In this document: positions 26,502 to 34,305 of the stretch, in pieces
How the letters are laid out: every line of letters starts with the position of its first letter
How positions within the stretch are numbered: the stretch's first letter is position 1
Assembly (NCBI GenBank): GCA_021496925.1
Contig: CP053915.1
Coordinates: 3,313,501-3,377,500, forward strand
Origin: Acidovorax sp. YS12
GTDB taxonomy: Bacteria > Pseudomonadota > Gammaproteobacteria > Burkholderiales > Burkholderiaceae_C
DNA: 64,000 nt
Direction: 5' to 3'
Made by a program: the position numbers and the translations under genes
The notes under the pieces: model-generated
What the model was told of the DNA's origin: nothing
The model's input: only the letters and a program-made list of their open reading frames with translations
The model's database searches: none

Positions 26502-26816
26502 GGTGTGGTTCCTTGAGGGTTCAGTTCCTGGCCGGCCCCGGCGCCGCCCTGGCGGTGTAATTCGTCAGGCGCCGGGCGGCCTGCGCAGCCTGTTCAGCCG
26601 CACGGCCCGCCAGGCGCAAAAACGATGGCCGGGTCATATCACCCTGAACACATTCAGGGAAACCCGCGATTGTCGCAGCGTCATCCCCGTATTGCAATAC
26701 CCCCACAACCCGCCCGAGCCGGAAAATGGGCCGCCGCGGTTTGTGGATAAGTTCTTGAAAAGCTACAATCCGGCGCCTTGTCCGTTCCTCCTATCCACAA
26801 TAAGAACACCTTTGCC
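26502..26816. promoter_or_regulatory. rpmH-dnaA intergenic region with DnaA boxes (candidate oriC)
   Basis: The 315-base gap between divergent rpmH and dnaA contains one consensus DnaA box on the minus strand (TGTGGATAA, 26742-26750) and one with a single mismatch on the plus strand (CTATCCACA, 26791-26799). A hairpin CCCTGAA / TTCAGGG lies near 26640-26660. The gene order and the strand switch fit a replication origin. Only two clear boxes and no obvious AT-rich unwinding element are visible, so the region may be mainly the autoregulated dnaA promoter, with part of the origin elsewhere. Confidence 0.5.
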
Positions 26817-28250
26817 ATGACCGAGGAACTCCTCCCCGACCCCCACGCTGCCGACGCTGGCGATGCCGCCATGGGGCTGTGGGTGGCCTGCGTCGAGCAG
26901 CTGGCGCAAGACCTGCCCGAGCAGCAGTTCAACACCTGGATCAAGCCCCTCACGGCGCAGGTGGCCCCCGACTTTTCCAAGGTCACCCTGCAGGTGGCCA
27001 ACCGCTTCAAGCTCGACTGGATCCGCGCGCAGTACGCCGGCCGCATCGCCGCCATCCTGGAGGGCCTGTACGGCCAGGCCGTGGCCGTGGAGTTAGTCAT
27101 CGCTCAGCGCGCGAGCGTTGCCAGGACTTACGTACGCCCCGCCGCGGTGCCGCCGCCCGGCGATGCCGCGCCCGCCGCCGAGAGCCCCGCGCCCATGGCT
27201 CCGGGGGACGACGGCGCCTCGGGCGCCTTCCGCACCCGGCTCAATCCGGCGCTGACGTTCGAGACCCTGGTGGAAGGCTCGGCCAACCGCATGGCGCGCT
27301 CGGCCGCGATGCACGTGGCGGGCTCGCCCGGCCACATGTACAACCCCCTGTTCATCTATGGCGGCGTCGGCCTGGGCAAGACCCACTTGATGCACGCGGT
27401 GGGCAACAAGCTGCTGCAGGACCGGCCGGACGCCCGGGTTCTCTACATCCATGCCGAGCAGTTCGTCTCGGATGTGGTCAAGTCGTACCAGCGGCGCACG
27501 TTCGACGATTTCAAGGCGCGCTACCACTCGCTCGACCTGCTGCTGATTGACGACGTGCAGTTCTTCGCCAACAAGGACCGCACGCAGGAGGAGTTCTTCA
27601 ACGCCTTCGAGGCGCTGCTGGCCAAGAAGAGCCACATCGTCATGACCTCGGACACCTACCCGAAGGGCCTGGCCAACATCCACGACCGTCTGGTCTCGCG
27701 CTTCGACTCGGGCCTGACGGTGGCGCTGGAGCCGCCCGAGCTGGAAATGCGCGTGGCCATCCTGATCAACAAGGCGCGCGCCGAGCATGCCGAGATGCCC
27801 GAGGAGGTGGCCTTCTTCGTCGCCAAGAACGTGCGCTCCAACGTGCGCGAGCTCGAAGGCGCGCTGCGCAAGATCCTGGCCTATTCGCGCTTCAACCAGA
27901 AGGAAGTCTCGATCCAGCTCGCGCGCGAGGCGCTGCGCGACCTGCTGTCGATCCAGAACCGCCAGATCAGCGTGGAGAACATCCAGAAGACCGTCGCCGA
28001 CTACTACAAGATCAAGGTGGCGGACATGTACAGCAAGAAGCGCCCGGCCAGCATCGCGCGGCCGCGCCAGATCGCCATGTACCTGGCCAAGGAGCTGACG
28101 CAGAAGAGCCTGCCCGAGATCGGCGAGCTGTTCGGCGGGCGCGACCATACGACGGTGCTGCACGCGGTGCGCAAGATCGCCGCCGAGCGCCAGACCAACA
28201 CCGAACTGAACCAGCAGCTGCACGTTCTGGAGCAGACGCTCAAAGGCTGA
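26817..28250 (+). CDS. dnaA: DnaA, replication initiator
   Basis: DnaA binds boxes at oriC, melts the origin and loads DnaB. The 477-residue product has domain I (GLWVACVEQLAQDLPEQQFN), a Pro/Ala-rich domain II, the AAA+ domain III (Walker A GGVGLGKTH near residue 183; Walker B LLLIDDVQF near 242) and domain IV with the signature (PRQIAMYLAKELTQKSLPEI, GGRDHTTVLHA). The ATG at 26817 (MTEELLPD) is preferred to the earlier in-frame start because it fits domain I and lies just after the box-containing promoter. Confidence 0.97.
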   Translation: MTEELLPDPHAADAGDAAMGLWVACVEQLAQDLPEQQFNTWIKPLTAQVAPDFSKVTLQVANRFKLDWIRAQYAGRIAAILEGLYGQAVAVELVIAQRASVARTYVRPAAVPPPGDAAPAAESPAPMAPGDDGASGAFRTRLNPALTFETLVEGSANRMARSAAMHVAGSPGHMYNPLFIYGGVGLGKTHLMHAVGNKLLQDRPDARVLYIHAEQFVSDVVKSYQRRTFDDFKARYHSLDLLLIDDVQFFANKDRTQEEFFNAFEALLAKKSHIVMTSDTYPKGLANIHDRLVSRFDSGLTVALEPPELEMRVAILINKARAEHAEMPEEVAFFVAKNVRSNVRELEGALRKILAYSRFNQKEVSIQLAREALRDLLSIQNRQISVENIQKTVADYYKIKVADMYSKKRPASIARPRQIAMYLAKELTQKSLPEIGELFGGRDHTTVLHAVRKIAAERQTNTELNQQLHVLEQTLKG

Positions 28251-28319
28251 CCCTCGCGGCGAGAGGGCACAATGGCAGGCTGTGCATGACCTGCACCGCA
28301 CCACATACAAGAGGTTGAC

Positions 28320-29426
28320 ATGATTGTCCTGAAGGCAACACAAGACAAGGTACTCGCGGTTCTGCAATCGGTATCCGGCATCGTCGAACGCCGCCACACG
28401 CTGCCCATCCTGGCCAATGTGCTGATCCGCAAGACGGGCAACGCCCTCCAGCTCACCACGAGCGACCTGGAAATCCAGATCCGCACCACCGCCGAATTGG
28501 GCGGCGACGTGGGCGACTTCACCACCACGGTGGGCGCGCGCAAGCTCATCGACATCCTCAAGACCATGCCCGCCGACCAGACGGTGAGCCTGGAGTCGAG
28601 CCAGTCCAAGCTCATCCTCAAGGGCGGCAAGAGCCGCTTCACGCTGCAGAGCCTGCCGGCCGAGGACTTCCCGCTGGTGCAGGAGTCGCCCGCCTTCGGC
28701 CCGGCGTTCAGCGTGCCGCAGAAGGTGCTCAAGGGCCTGCTGGGCCAGGTGTCGTTCGCCATGGCGGTGCAGGACATCCGCTACTACCTCAACGGCATCC
28801 TGTTCGTGGCCGAGGGCAAGACCCTGAGCCTGGTGGCCACCGACGGCCACCGCCTGGCCTTCGCCAGCAGCGAGCTCGACGTGGAGGTGCCCAAGCAGGA
28901 AGTCATCCTGCCGCGCAAGACGGTGCTGGAGCTGCAGCGCCTGCTGTCCGACGCCGACGGCGCCATCGAGATGCAGTTCGCCAACAACCAGGCCAAGTTC
29001 TGCTTCGGCGGCATGGAGTTCGTCACCAAGCTGGTCGAGGGCAAGTTCCCCGACTACAACCGCGTGATCCCGAAGAACCACCACAACAGCGTGACCCTGG
29101 GCCGCGCGCCGCTGCTGGCCAGCCTGCAGCGCACCGCCATCATGACCAGCGACAAGTTCAAGGGCGTGCGCCTGAACATCGAGCCGGGCACGCTGCGCGT
29201 GGCGTCGAACAACGCCGAGCAGGAAGAGGCCGTGGACGAACTCGACATCGACTACGGCGGCGACGCGATCGAGATCGGCTTCAACGTCACCTATCTTCTG
29301 GACGCGCTGGCGAACATGGGCCAGGAGATGGTGAAGATCGACCTGGCCGACGGCAACAGCTCGGCTCTGGTGACGATTCCCGAGAACGACAGCTTCAAGT
29401 ACGTGGTCATGCCCATGCGCATCTGA
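28320..29426 (+). CDS. dnaN: DnaN, DNA polymerase III beta clamp
   Basis: The sliding clamp that tethers replicative polymerase. The product has 368 residues in three clamp domains, starting MIVLKATQDKVLAVLQSVSG and ending in the conserved YVVMPMRI. An AGAGG ribosome binding site precedes the ATG. It follows dnaA by 69 bases, which include a short GC hairpin (CCCTC / GAGGG). Confidence 0.97.
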   Translation: MIVLKATQDKVLAVLQSVSGIVERRHTLPILANVLIRKTGNALQLTTSDLEIQIRTTAELGGDVGDFTTTVGARKLIDILKTMPADQTVSLESSQSKLILKGGKSRFTLQSLPAEDFPLVQESPAFGPAFSVPQKVLKGLLGQVSFAMAVQDIRYYLNGILFVAEGKTLSLVATDGHRLAFASSELDVEVPKQEVILPRKTVLELQRLLSDADGAIEMQFANNQAKFCFGGMEFVTKLVEGKFPDYNRVIPKNHHNSVTLGRAPLLASLQRTAIMTSDKFKGVRLNIEPGTLRVASNNAEQEEAVDELDIDYGGDAIEIGFNVTYLLDALANMGQEMVKIDLADGNSSALVTIPENDSFKYVVMPMRI

Positions 29427-29429
29427 CCT

Positions 29430-29492
29430 GATTTGCTACTGATTCAATAGCTTCCAGCGCTTGTCCCATAAGCGCTGGAGGCCATTTTGGCT
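29430..29492. repeat. AGCGCT-core intergenic palindrome, copy 3
   Basis: Arms TCCAGCGCTT (29453-29462) and AAGCGCTGGA (29470-29479) lie in the dnaN-gyrB gap. This copy is in the opposite orientation to most: the TGATTCAATAGCTTCC side corresponds to the AGCTATCA tail. Confidence 0.8.
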
Positions 29493-29500
29493 ATAAATCC

Positions 29501-32062
29501 ATGACCCAAGAGAACACACCCGCCCCCGAGGGCACCGACCCCAGCAGCGGCTACGGCGAGGGCGCGATCCAGATCCTCGAAGGGCTGGAGGCGGTGCGCA
29601 AGCGCCCCGGCATGTACATCGGCGACACGTCCGATGGCACCGGCCTGCACCACCTGGTGTTCGAGGTGGTGGACAACTCCATCGACGAAGCCCTGGCCGG
29701 GCACTGCGACGACATCGTCGTCACCATCCACACCGACAACTCGATCTCCGTCACCGACAACGGCCGCGGCATTCCCACCGGCGTGAAGATGGACGACAAG
29801 CACGAGCCCAAGCGCTCGGCCGCCGAGATCGCGCTGACCGAGCTGCACGCGGGCGGCAAGTTCAACCAGAACAGCTACAAGGTCTCGGGCGGCCTGCACG
29901 GCGTGGGCGTCTCGTGCGTGAACGCGCTCAGCAAGTGGCTGCGCCTGACGGTGCGCCGCGATGGCAAGGTGCACCAGATCGAGTTCGCCAAGGGCTTCGT
30001 GCAGAACCGGCTGCTGGAGACGGTCGACGGCTTCGAGGTCTCGCCCATGAAGGTGACGGGCGCGACGGAAAAGCGCGGCACCGACGTGCACTTTCTGCCC
30101 GATACGGAAATCTTCCAGCAGAACCACGAGTTCCACTACGAGATCCTGGCCAAGCGCCTGCGCGAGCTTTCGTTCCTGAACAACGGCGTGCGCATCCGCC
30201 TCAAGGACGAACGCAGCGGCAAGGAAGACGACTTCTCCGGCGCGGGCGGCGTCAAGGGCTTCGTGGAGTTCATCAACGGCACCAAGAAGGTGCTGCACCC
30301 CACGGCCTTCCACGCGACCGGAACGCGACCGGCCGAGAGCTACGGCGGCATTCCCGGCACCGAGATCGGCGTCGAAGTCGCCATGCAGTGGAACGACGGC
30401 TACAACGAGCAGGTGCTCTGTTTCACCAACAACATCCCGCAGCGCGACGGCGGCACCCACCTGACCGGCCTGCGCGCCGCCATGACGCGCGTGATCGGCA
30501 AGTACATCGAGAGCAACGAACTGGCCAAGAAGGCCAAGGTCGAAGTCAGCGGCGACGACATGCGCGAAGGCCTGTGCTGCGTGCTGAGCGTGAAGGTGCC
30601 CGAGCCCAAGTTCAGCAGCCAGACCAAGGACAAGCTGGTCAGCAGCGAAGTGCGCGCGCCGGTGGAGGACATCGTCGCCAAGGCGCTGACCGAGTACCTA
30701 GAGGAAAAGCCGCAGGATGCCAAGATCCTCTGCGGCAAGATCGTCGAGGCCGCGCGCGCGCGCGAGGCCGCTCGCAAGGCGCGCGAGATGACGCGCCGCA
30801 AAGGCGTGCTCGACGGCATGGGCCTGCCCGGCAAGCTGGCCGACTGCCAGGAAAAAGACCCGGCGCTGTGCGAGATCTACATCGTCGAGGGCGACTCCGC
30901 AGGCGGCTCCGCCAAGCAGGGGCGCGACCGCAAGTTCCAGGCCATCCTGCCGCTGCGTGGCAAGATCCTGAACGTGGAGAAGGCGCGCTATGAGAAGCTG
31001 CTGTCCAGCAACGAAATCGTCACCCTCATCACCGCGCTGGGCACGGGTATCGGCAAGGCAGCGATCGAGTCCGGCAAGAGCGGCGCCGACGACTTCGACG
31101 TGGCCAAGCTGCGCTACCACCGCATCATCATCATGACCGACGCCGACGTGGACGGCGCGCACATCCGCACCCTGCTGCTCACGTTCTTCTACCGCCAGAT
31201 GCCCGACCTCGTTGAGCGCGGCCACATCTACATCGCGCAGCCGCCGCTGTACAAGGTGAAGAACGGCAAGGAAGAGCTGTACCTGAAGGACGGCCCCGCG
31301 CTCGACCAGTACCTGCTGCGCATCGCCCTCAACCACGCCAGCGTGCACACCGGCACGGGCCAGACCCTCACCGGCGACACCCTGGCCGAGCTGGCGCGCA
31401 AGCACCAGGTGGCCGAGAGCGTGATCGCGCGCCTGTCGGCCTTCATGGACCTGGAGGCCCTGCGCGCCATCGCCGACGGCGTGGCCGTGCAGCTCGACAC
31501 CGTGGAGCAGGCCGAGGCCAGCGCCATCGCCATGCAGGCCAAGCTGGCCGAACTCTCCGCCACCGGCGTGCCGCCCGAAGTGGCGGGCGAGTTCGACGCG
31601 CGCACCGACAAGCCCATCCTGCGCATCAGCCGCCGCCACCACGGCAACGTCAAGAGCAGCATCCTCACGCAGGACTTCGTGCACGGCGCCGACTACGCCG
31701 CCTTGGCCGAGGCCGCCGAAACCTTCCGCGGCCTGCTGGGCGAGGGCGCCAAGGTCACGCGCGGCGAGGGCGAGAAGGCCAAGGAAGAAAAAGTGGGCGA
31801 CTTCCGCCAAGCCATGGCCTGGCTCATCTCCGAAGCCGAGCGCACCACCGCGCGCCAGCGCTACAAGGGCCTGGGCGAAATGAACCCCGAGCAGTTGTGG
31901 GAAACCACCATGGACCCCGAGGTGCGCCGCCTCTTGCGCGTGCAGATCGACGACGCCATCGAGGCCGACCGCGTGTTCACCATGCTGATGGGCGACGAGG
32001 TGGAGCCGCGCCGCGACTTCATCGAGACCAATGCGCTGCGGGCGGGCAACATTGACGTATGA
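29501..32062 (+). CDS. gyrB: GyrB, DNA gyrase subunit B
   Basis: The ATPase subunit of gyrase, which introduces negative supercoils. The 853-residue protein has the GHKL ATPase domain (EVVDNSIDEALAGHCDD; SVTDNGRGIPTG; GGLHGVGVSCVNALS), the transducer and the Toprim domain (EIYIVEGDSAGGSAKQGRDR; MTDADVDGAHIRTLLLTFFY), and ends GNIDV. It is longer than E. coli GyrB in a few loops, but no domain is missing. It is followed closely by a quinone-reductase-like gene. Confidence 0.97.
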   Translation: MTQENTPAPEGTDPSSGYGEGAIQILEGLEAVRKRPGMYIGDTSDGTGLHHLVFEVVDNSIDEALAGHCDDIVVTIHTDNSISVTDNGRGIPTGVKMDDKHEPKRSAAEIALTELHAGGKFNQNSYKVSGGLHGVGVSCVNALSKWLRLTVRRDGKVHQIEFAKGFVQNRLLETVDGFEVSPMKVTGATEKRGTDVHFLPDTEIFQQNHEFHYEILAKRLRELSFLNNGVRIRLKDERSGKEDDFSGAGGVKGFVEFINGTKKVLHPTAFHATGTRPAESYGGIPGTEIGVEVAMQWNDGYNEQVLCFTNNIPQRDGGTHLTGLRAAMTRVIGKYIESNELAKKAKVEVSGDDMREGLCCVLSVKVPEPKFSSQTKDKLVSSEVRAPVEDIVAKALTEYLEEKPQDAKILCGKIVEAARAREAARKAREMTRRKGVLDGMGLPGKLADCQEKDPALCEIYIVEGDSAGGSAKQGRDRKFQAILPLRGKILNVEKARYEKLLSSNEIVTLITALGTGIGKAAIESGKSGADDFDVAKLRYHRIIIMTDADVDGAHIRTLLLTFFYRQMPDLVERGHIYIAQPPLYKVKNGKEELYLKDGPALDQYLLRIALNHASVHTGTGQTLTGDTLAELARKHQVAESVIARLSAFMDLEALRAIADGVAVQLDTVEQAEASAIAMQAKLAELSATGVPPEVAGEFDARTDKPILRISRRHHGNVKSSILTQDFVHGADYAALAEAAETFRGLLGEGAKVTRGEGEKAKEEKVGDFRQAMAWLISEAERTTARQRYKGLGEMNPEQLWETTMDPEVRRLLRVQIDDAIEADRVFTMLMGDEVEPRRDFIETNALRAGNIDV

Positions 32063-32089
32063 GGCGTGCAGGCCGCGCTGCAGCCTGCA

Positions 32090-32683
32090 ATGAAAGCCCT
32101 CGTTGTCATCGCCCATCCCAGCGGCGATAGCCTGTGCCATGCGCTGGCGCAGTCCGCCGTTACGGCGCTGGCCGCTGGCGGCCATGCGGTGCAAACGGAG
32201 GAGCTCTACCACGGCGGTTTCGCTCCCGCCCTCACGGCCGGTGAGCGCCACAGCTACTACGGCCCGCGCTTCGACGCCACTGCGGTGCAGGCGCAAATCG
32301 ACCGCCTGCTGTGGGCCGAGGCGCTGGTGCTGGTATTCCCCACCTGGTGGTTCGGCTTTCCCGCCATCCTGAAAGGATGGTTCGACCGCGTCTGGGCGCC
32401 GGGCGTGGCCTACGACCATGCCAGCGACCTGGGCCCCATCCGGCCCCGGCTTCACCACCTCCGAAGAACGCTGGCCGTCACCACGCTGGGTTCGCCGTGG
32501 TGGGTGGACCGTTTGGTGCTCCGGCAGCCCGTGAAGCGCGTGCTGAAGACGGCGCTGCTCGGCACCTGCGCACCGGCCTGCCGCCTGGAGATGCTGTCGC
32601 TGTACCAGGCCGAGCGCCTGGCCCCGGCCCAGGTCCGGCAGTTCAGCGCCCGCATAGAGCGCACGATTGCCCGGTGGCCATAG
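32090..32683 (+). CDS. NAD(P)H dehydrogenase (quinone)-like flavoprotein
   Basis: A 197-residue flavodoxin-fold protein of the Flavodoxin_2/NQO family (MKALVVIAHPSGDSLCHALA, FMN/FAD phosphate loop region; FPTWWFGFPAILKGWFDRVW, the conserved flavin-binding loop). It is predicted to carry out two-electron reduction of quinones or similar acceptors. The ATG at 32090 gives the normal N terminus; the upstream GTG at 32066 adds eight unlikely residues. It sits 27 bases after gyrB and may be cotranscribed with it. Confidence 0.82.
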   Translation: MKALVVIAHPSGDSLCHALAQSAVTALAAGGHAVQTEELYHGGFAPALTAGERHSYYGPRFDATAVQAQIDRLLWAEALVLVFPTWWFGFPAILKGWFDRVWAPGVAYDHASDLGPIRPRLHHLRRTLAVTTLGSPWWVDRLVLRQPVKRVLKTALLGTCAPACRLEMLSLYQAERLAPAQVRQFSARIERTIARWP

Positions 32684-32775
32684 CGCAATCTGCCGCTCGG
32701 CGAAAAGTATCCAAATACCCACACTGAGCCAGCAGCGCACGCAGAAATACATCGCGCCCGCCAGCAGCACCCTGC

Positions 32776-33078
32776 TTGGCTGCTGCTGGCTTCGCGCCGT
32801 GCGCCGCTGATGTTGAGCGGCCTGGGTTTGCCGACTTGCAGGCCTGCTACATCGACCAGTTCTTCGTGGTCCCGGCCTTTGCCGGCAGGGCGTGGCCCGC
32901 GCGCTCATGGCGCACCTGCATGCGCAGGCTGCGCAGCGCAGCATCGCGCGGTTGTCGGCGCACGTGAGCCTGGTGGCAGAACCCTGCTTCGCCGTCCAGG
33001 GCTTTGCCGTGGAGGCCCGCTGGGAAGTAGGGCGCACAGGCGCGCATGTCTACATCGGTTTTGCTATCAAATATGTAG
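32776..33078 (+). pseudogene. Relic of a GNAT acetyltransferase
   Basis: Two frames read in series give the end of a GNAT domain: CYIDQFFVVPAFAGR, then VARALMAHLHAQAAQRSIAR and LSAHVSLVAEPCFAVQGFAV. The shift is at about 32887-32890, where one G is missing from what should read GR-GVARAL. The acetyl-CoA-binding motif is thus broken, and no plausible start remains upstream. It lies between the quinone-reductase gene and the defence operon, so it marks the edge of a variable region. Confidence 0.7.
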
Positions 33079-33105
33079 CTACTTGCGCTTGCTGCATAAG
33101 GCCTA
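33058..33105. repeat. AGCGCT-family intergenic repeat, copy 4 (degenerate)
   Basis: TTTTGCTATCAAATATGTAGCTACTTGCGCTTGCTGCATAAG resembles the other copies (TATCAAA and GCGCTTG blocks), but the palindrome is weak. It overlaps the end of the GNAT relic. Confidence 0.45.
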
Positions 33106-33384
33106 AGCCGGAAAATATTTCAAGTATTGAGAGCACCGATGCCGCCACCGCAATGAGAACTGCTTGCGCCAAGGCACTGCAAGAATGTGCCAACAGAGGC
33201 TCTCAACAAAAGCTTAATTCGCTACATGCCTGAACTTAGTGATGCTGTATAAAATCACATGCTCAAGTCGTAGTCGGCATCTTGCCTACGAGCGGTTGCC
33301 CGGCGAGGCAGAGGGCGATTTGTGGAACGCTCAACGGAGTCAACCTGATCGGGCTGGCGATATCGTCCAGTTAAACTACTTCAA
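33106..33384. other. Non-coding leader of the Ssp-like operon
   Basis: No gene is supported here. The base composition becomes visibly richer in A and T than the flanks. A TGTATAAAAT stretch at 33246-33255 is a possible -10 region, but no good -35 element is seen at the right spacing. A short repeat GTAGTCGGCATCTTGCCTAC (33271-33290) can form a weak hairpin. The operon promoter probably lies here. Confidence 0.35.
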
Positions 33385-34305
33385 ATGATTCAGCTACCTA
33401 CCGAAGCTCCACCGCAGTTCAGTGGGCACGAGACCTTCCCCTTGCGTCAGCTATGGCTTCGCAAGGCCTATGACGCCGTGACGCAGTTTGATGAACCCGC
33501 ACCTCGATCCGTCTTTGCAGACGAAGTCGCCATCGTTCGCTTCGGGGTAGGCAAGAACATGGCTATGTCCATCCGCTTTTGGGCTACCGCCTGTGGGATT
33601 ATCGAAGACGAGGGCGGATATGTGCCGACCCGCCTCGGCAATCTGCTTTTTAATAAAGAAACCGGGCTTGATAAGTATTGTGAGTGCACAGCCACCACAT
33701 GGCTGATGCATTGGCAGGTCGCTAGCACGCACGAGAAGACCACAACATGGTGGTTTCTGTTCAACCACGTTGTACAACAAATCTTCGACCGCGAGTTCAT
33801 CGTCAACTCACTTACCGGATTGGTGACCGAGCACAAGCTTCGCATCTCCATGGCCACACTTAAGCGGGACGTGGAGTGCTGTATCCGCAGCTATGTGCCG
33901 CGCCTCGGCGGCGACTCGCCCGAAGAGATGAGCGAACCGTTACTCGGGGAACTCGGGCTTATTCAGCAGAATGCGAAGGGCACGTTTGAGTTTCGACGTG
34001 GATCGAAGCGTTCCCTGCCTGATGGTATCTTCGCCTATGCACTGTTGGACTATTGGGAGCGCCTGCCCCACGCAGGGTCTGTCATGGCATTCGACCGCGT
34101 GGCCTATGACTACGGCTCGCCCGGTCGAGTATTCAAGCTCGACGAAAACGCAGTAGCAGACAGATTAATGGCTTTAGAGGATTTGACGAGGGGGCAAATC
34201 CAGTGGACGGAACAAGCGGGCATTCGACAGGTTACGAGAAAAGAATCCGCGCTGAAGAGCCTGACGGAATACAAATATAAGCTGCTTGAAAGTGCCTATG
34301 CGTAA
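33385..34305 (+). CDS. sspB: DUF4007 protein, SspB-like
   Basis: A 306-residue DUF4007 protein, recognised from the N-terminal signature FSGHETFPLRQLWLRKAYD (residues 13-31) and the TRLGNLLF and WWFLFNH blocks. As I recall, SspB of the Ssp phosphorothioation system is a DUF4007 protein with DNA-nicking activity, consistent with modification of one strand only. DUF4007 genes are found next to PAPS-reductase-type genes, as here. The fold is probably wHTH-rich, and no classical nuclease motif is visible. The start MIQLPTEAPP is the only good one, although its ribosome binding site is weak. The stop overlaps the next gene by 8 bases. Confidence 0.75.
   Translation: MIQLPTEAPPQFSGHETFPLRQLWLRKAYDAVTQFDEPAPRSVFADEVAIVRFGVGKNMAMSIRFWATACGIIEDEGGYVPTRLGNLLFNKETGLDKYCECTATTWLMHWQVASTHEKTTTWWFLFNHVVQQIFDREFIVNSLTGLVTEHKLRISMATLKRDVECCIRSYVPRLGGDSPEEMSEPLLGELGLIQQNAKGTFEFRRGSKRSLPDGIFAYALLDYWERLPHAGSVMAFDRVAYDYGSPGRVFKLDENAVADRLMALEDLTRGQIQWTEQAGIRQVTRKESALKSLTEYKYKLLESAYA

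Noticed and set aside
27093..29084. 663-codon minus-strand frame across dnaA and dnaN
   Set aside because: It covers two conserved genes in antisense and has the low-complexity Gln/His/Leu composition of a shadow frame.
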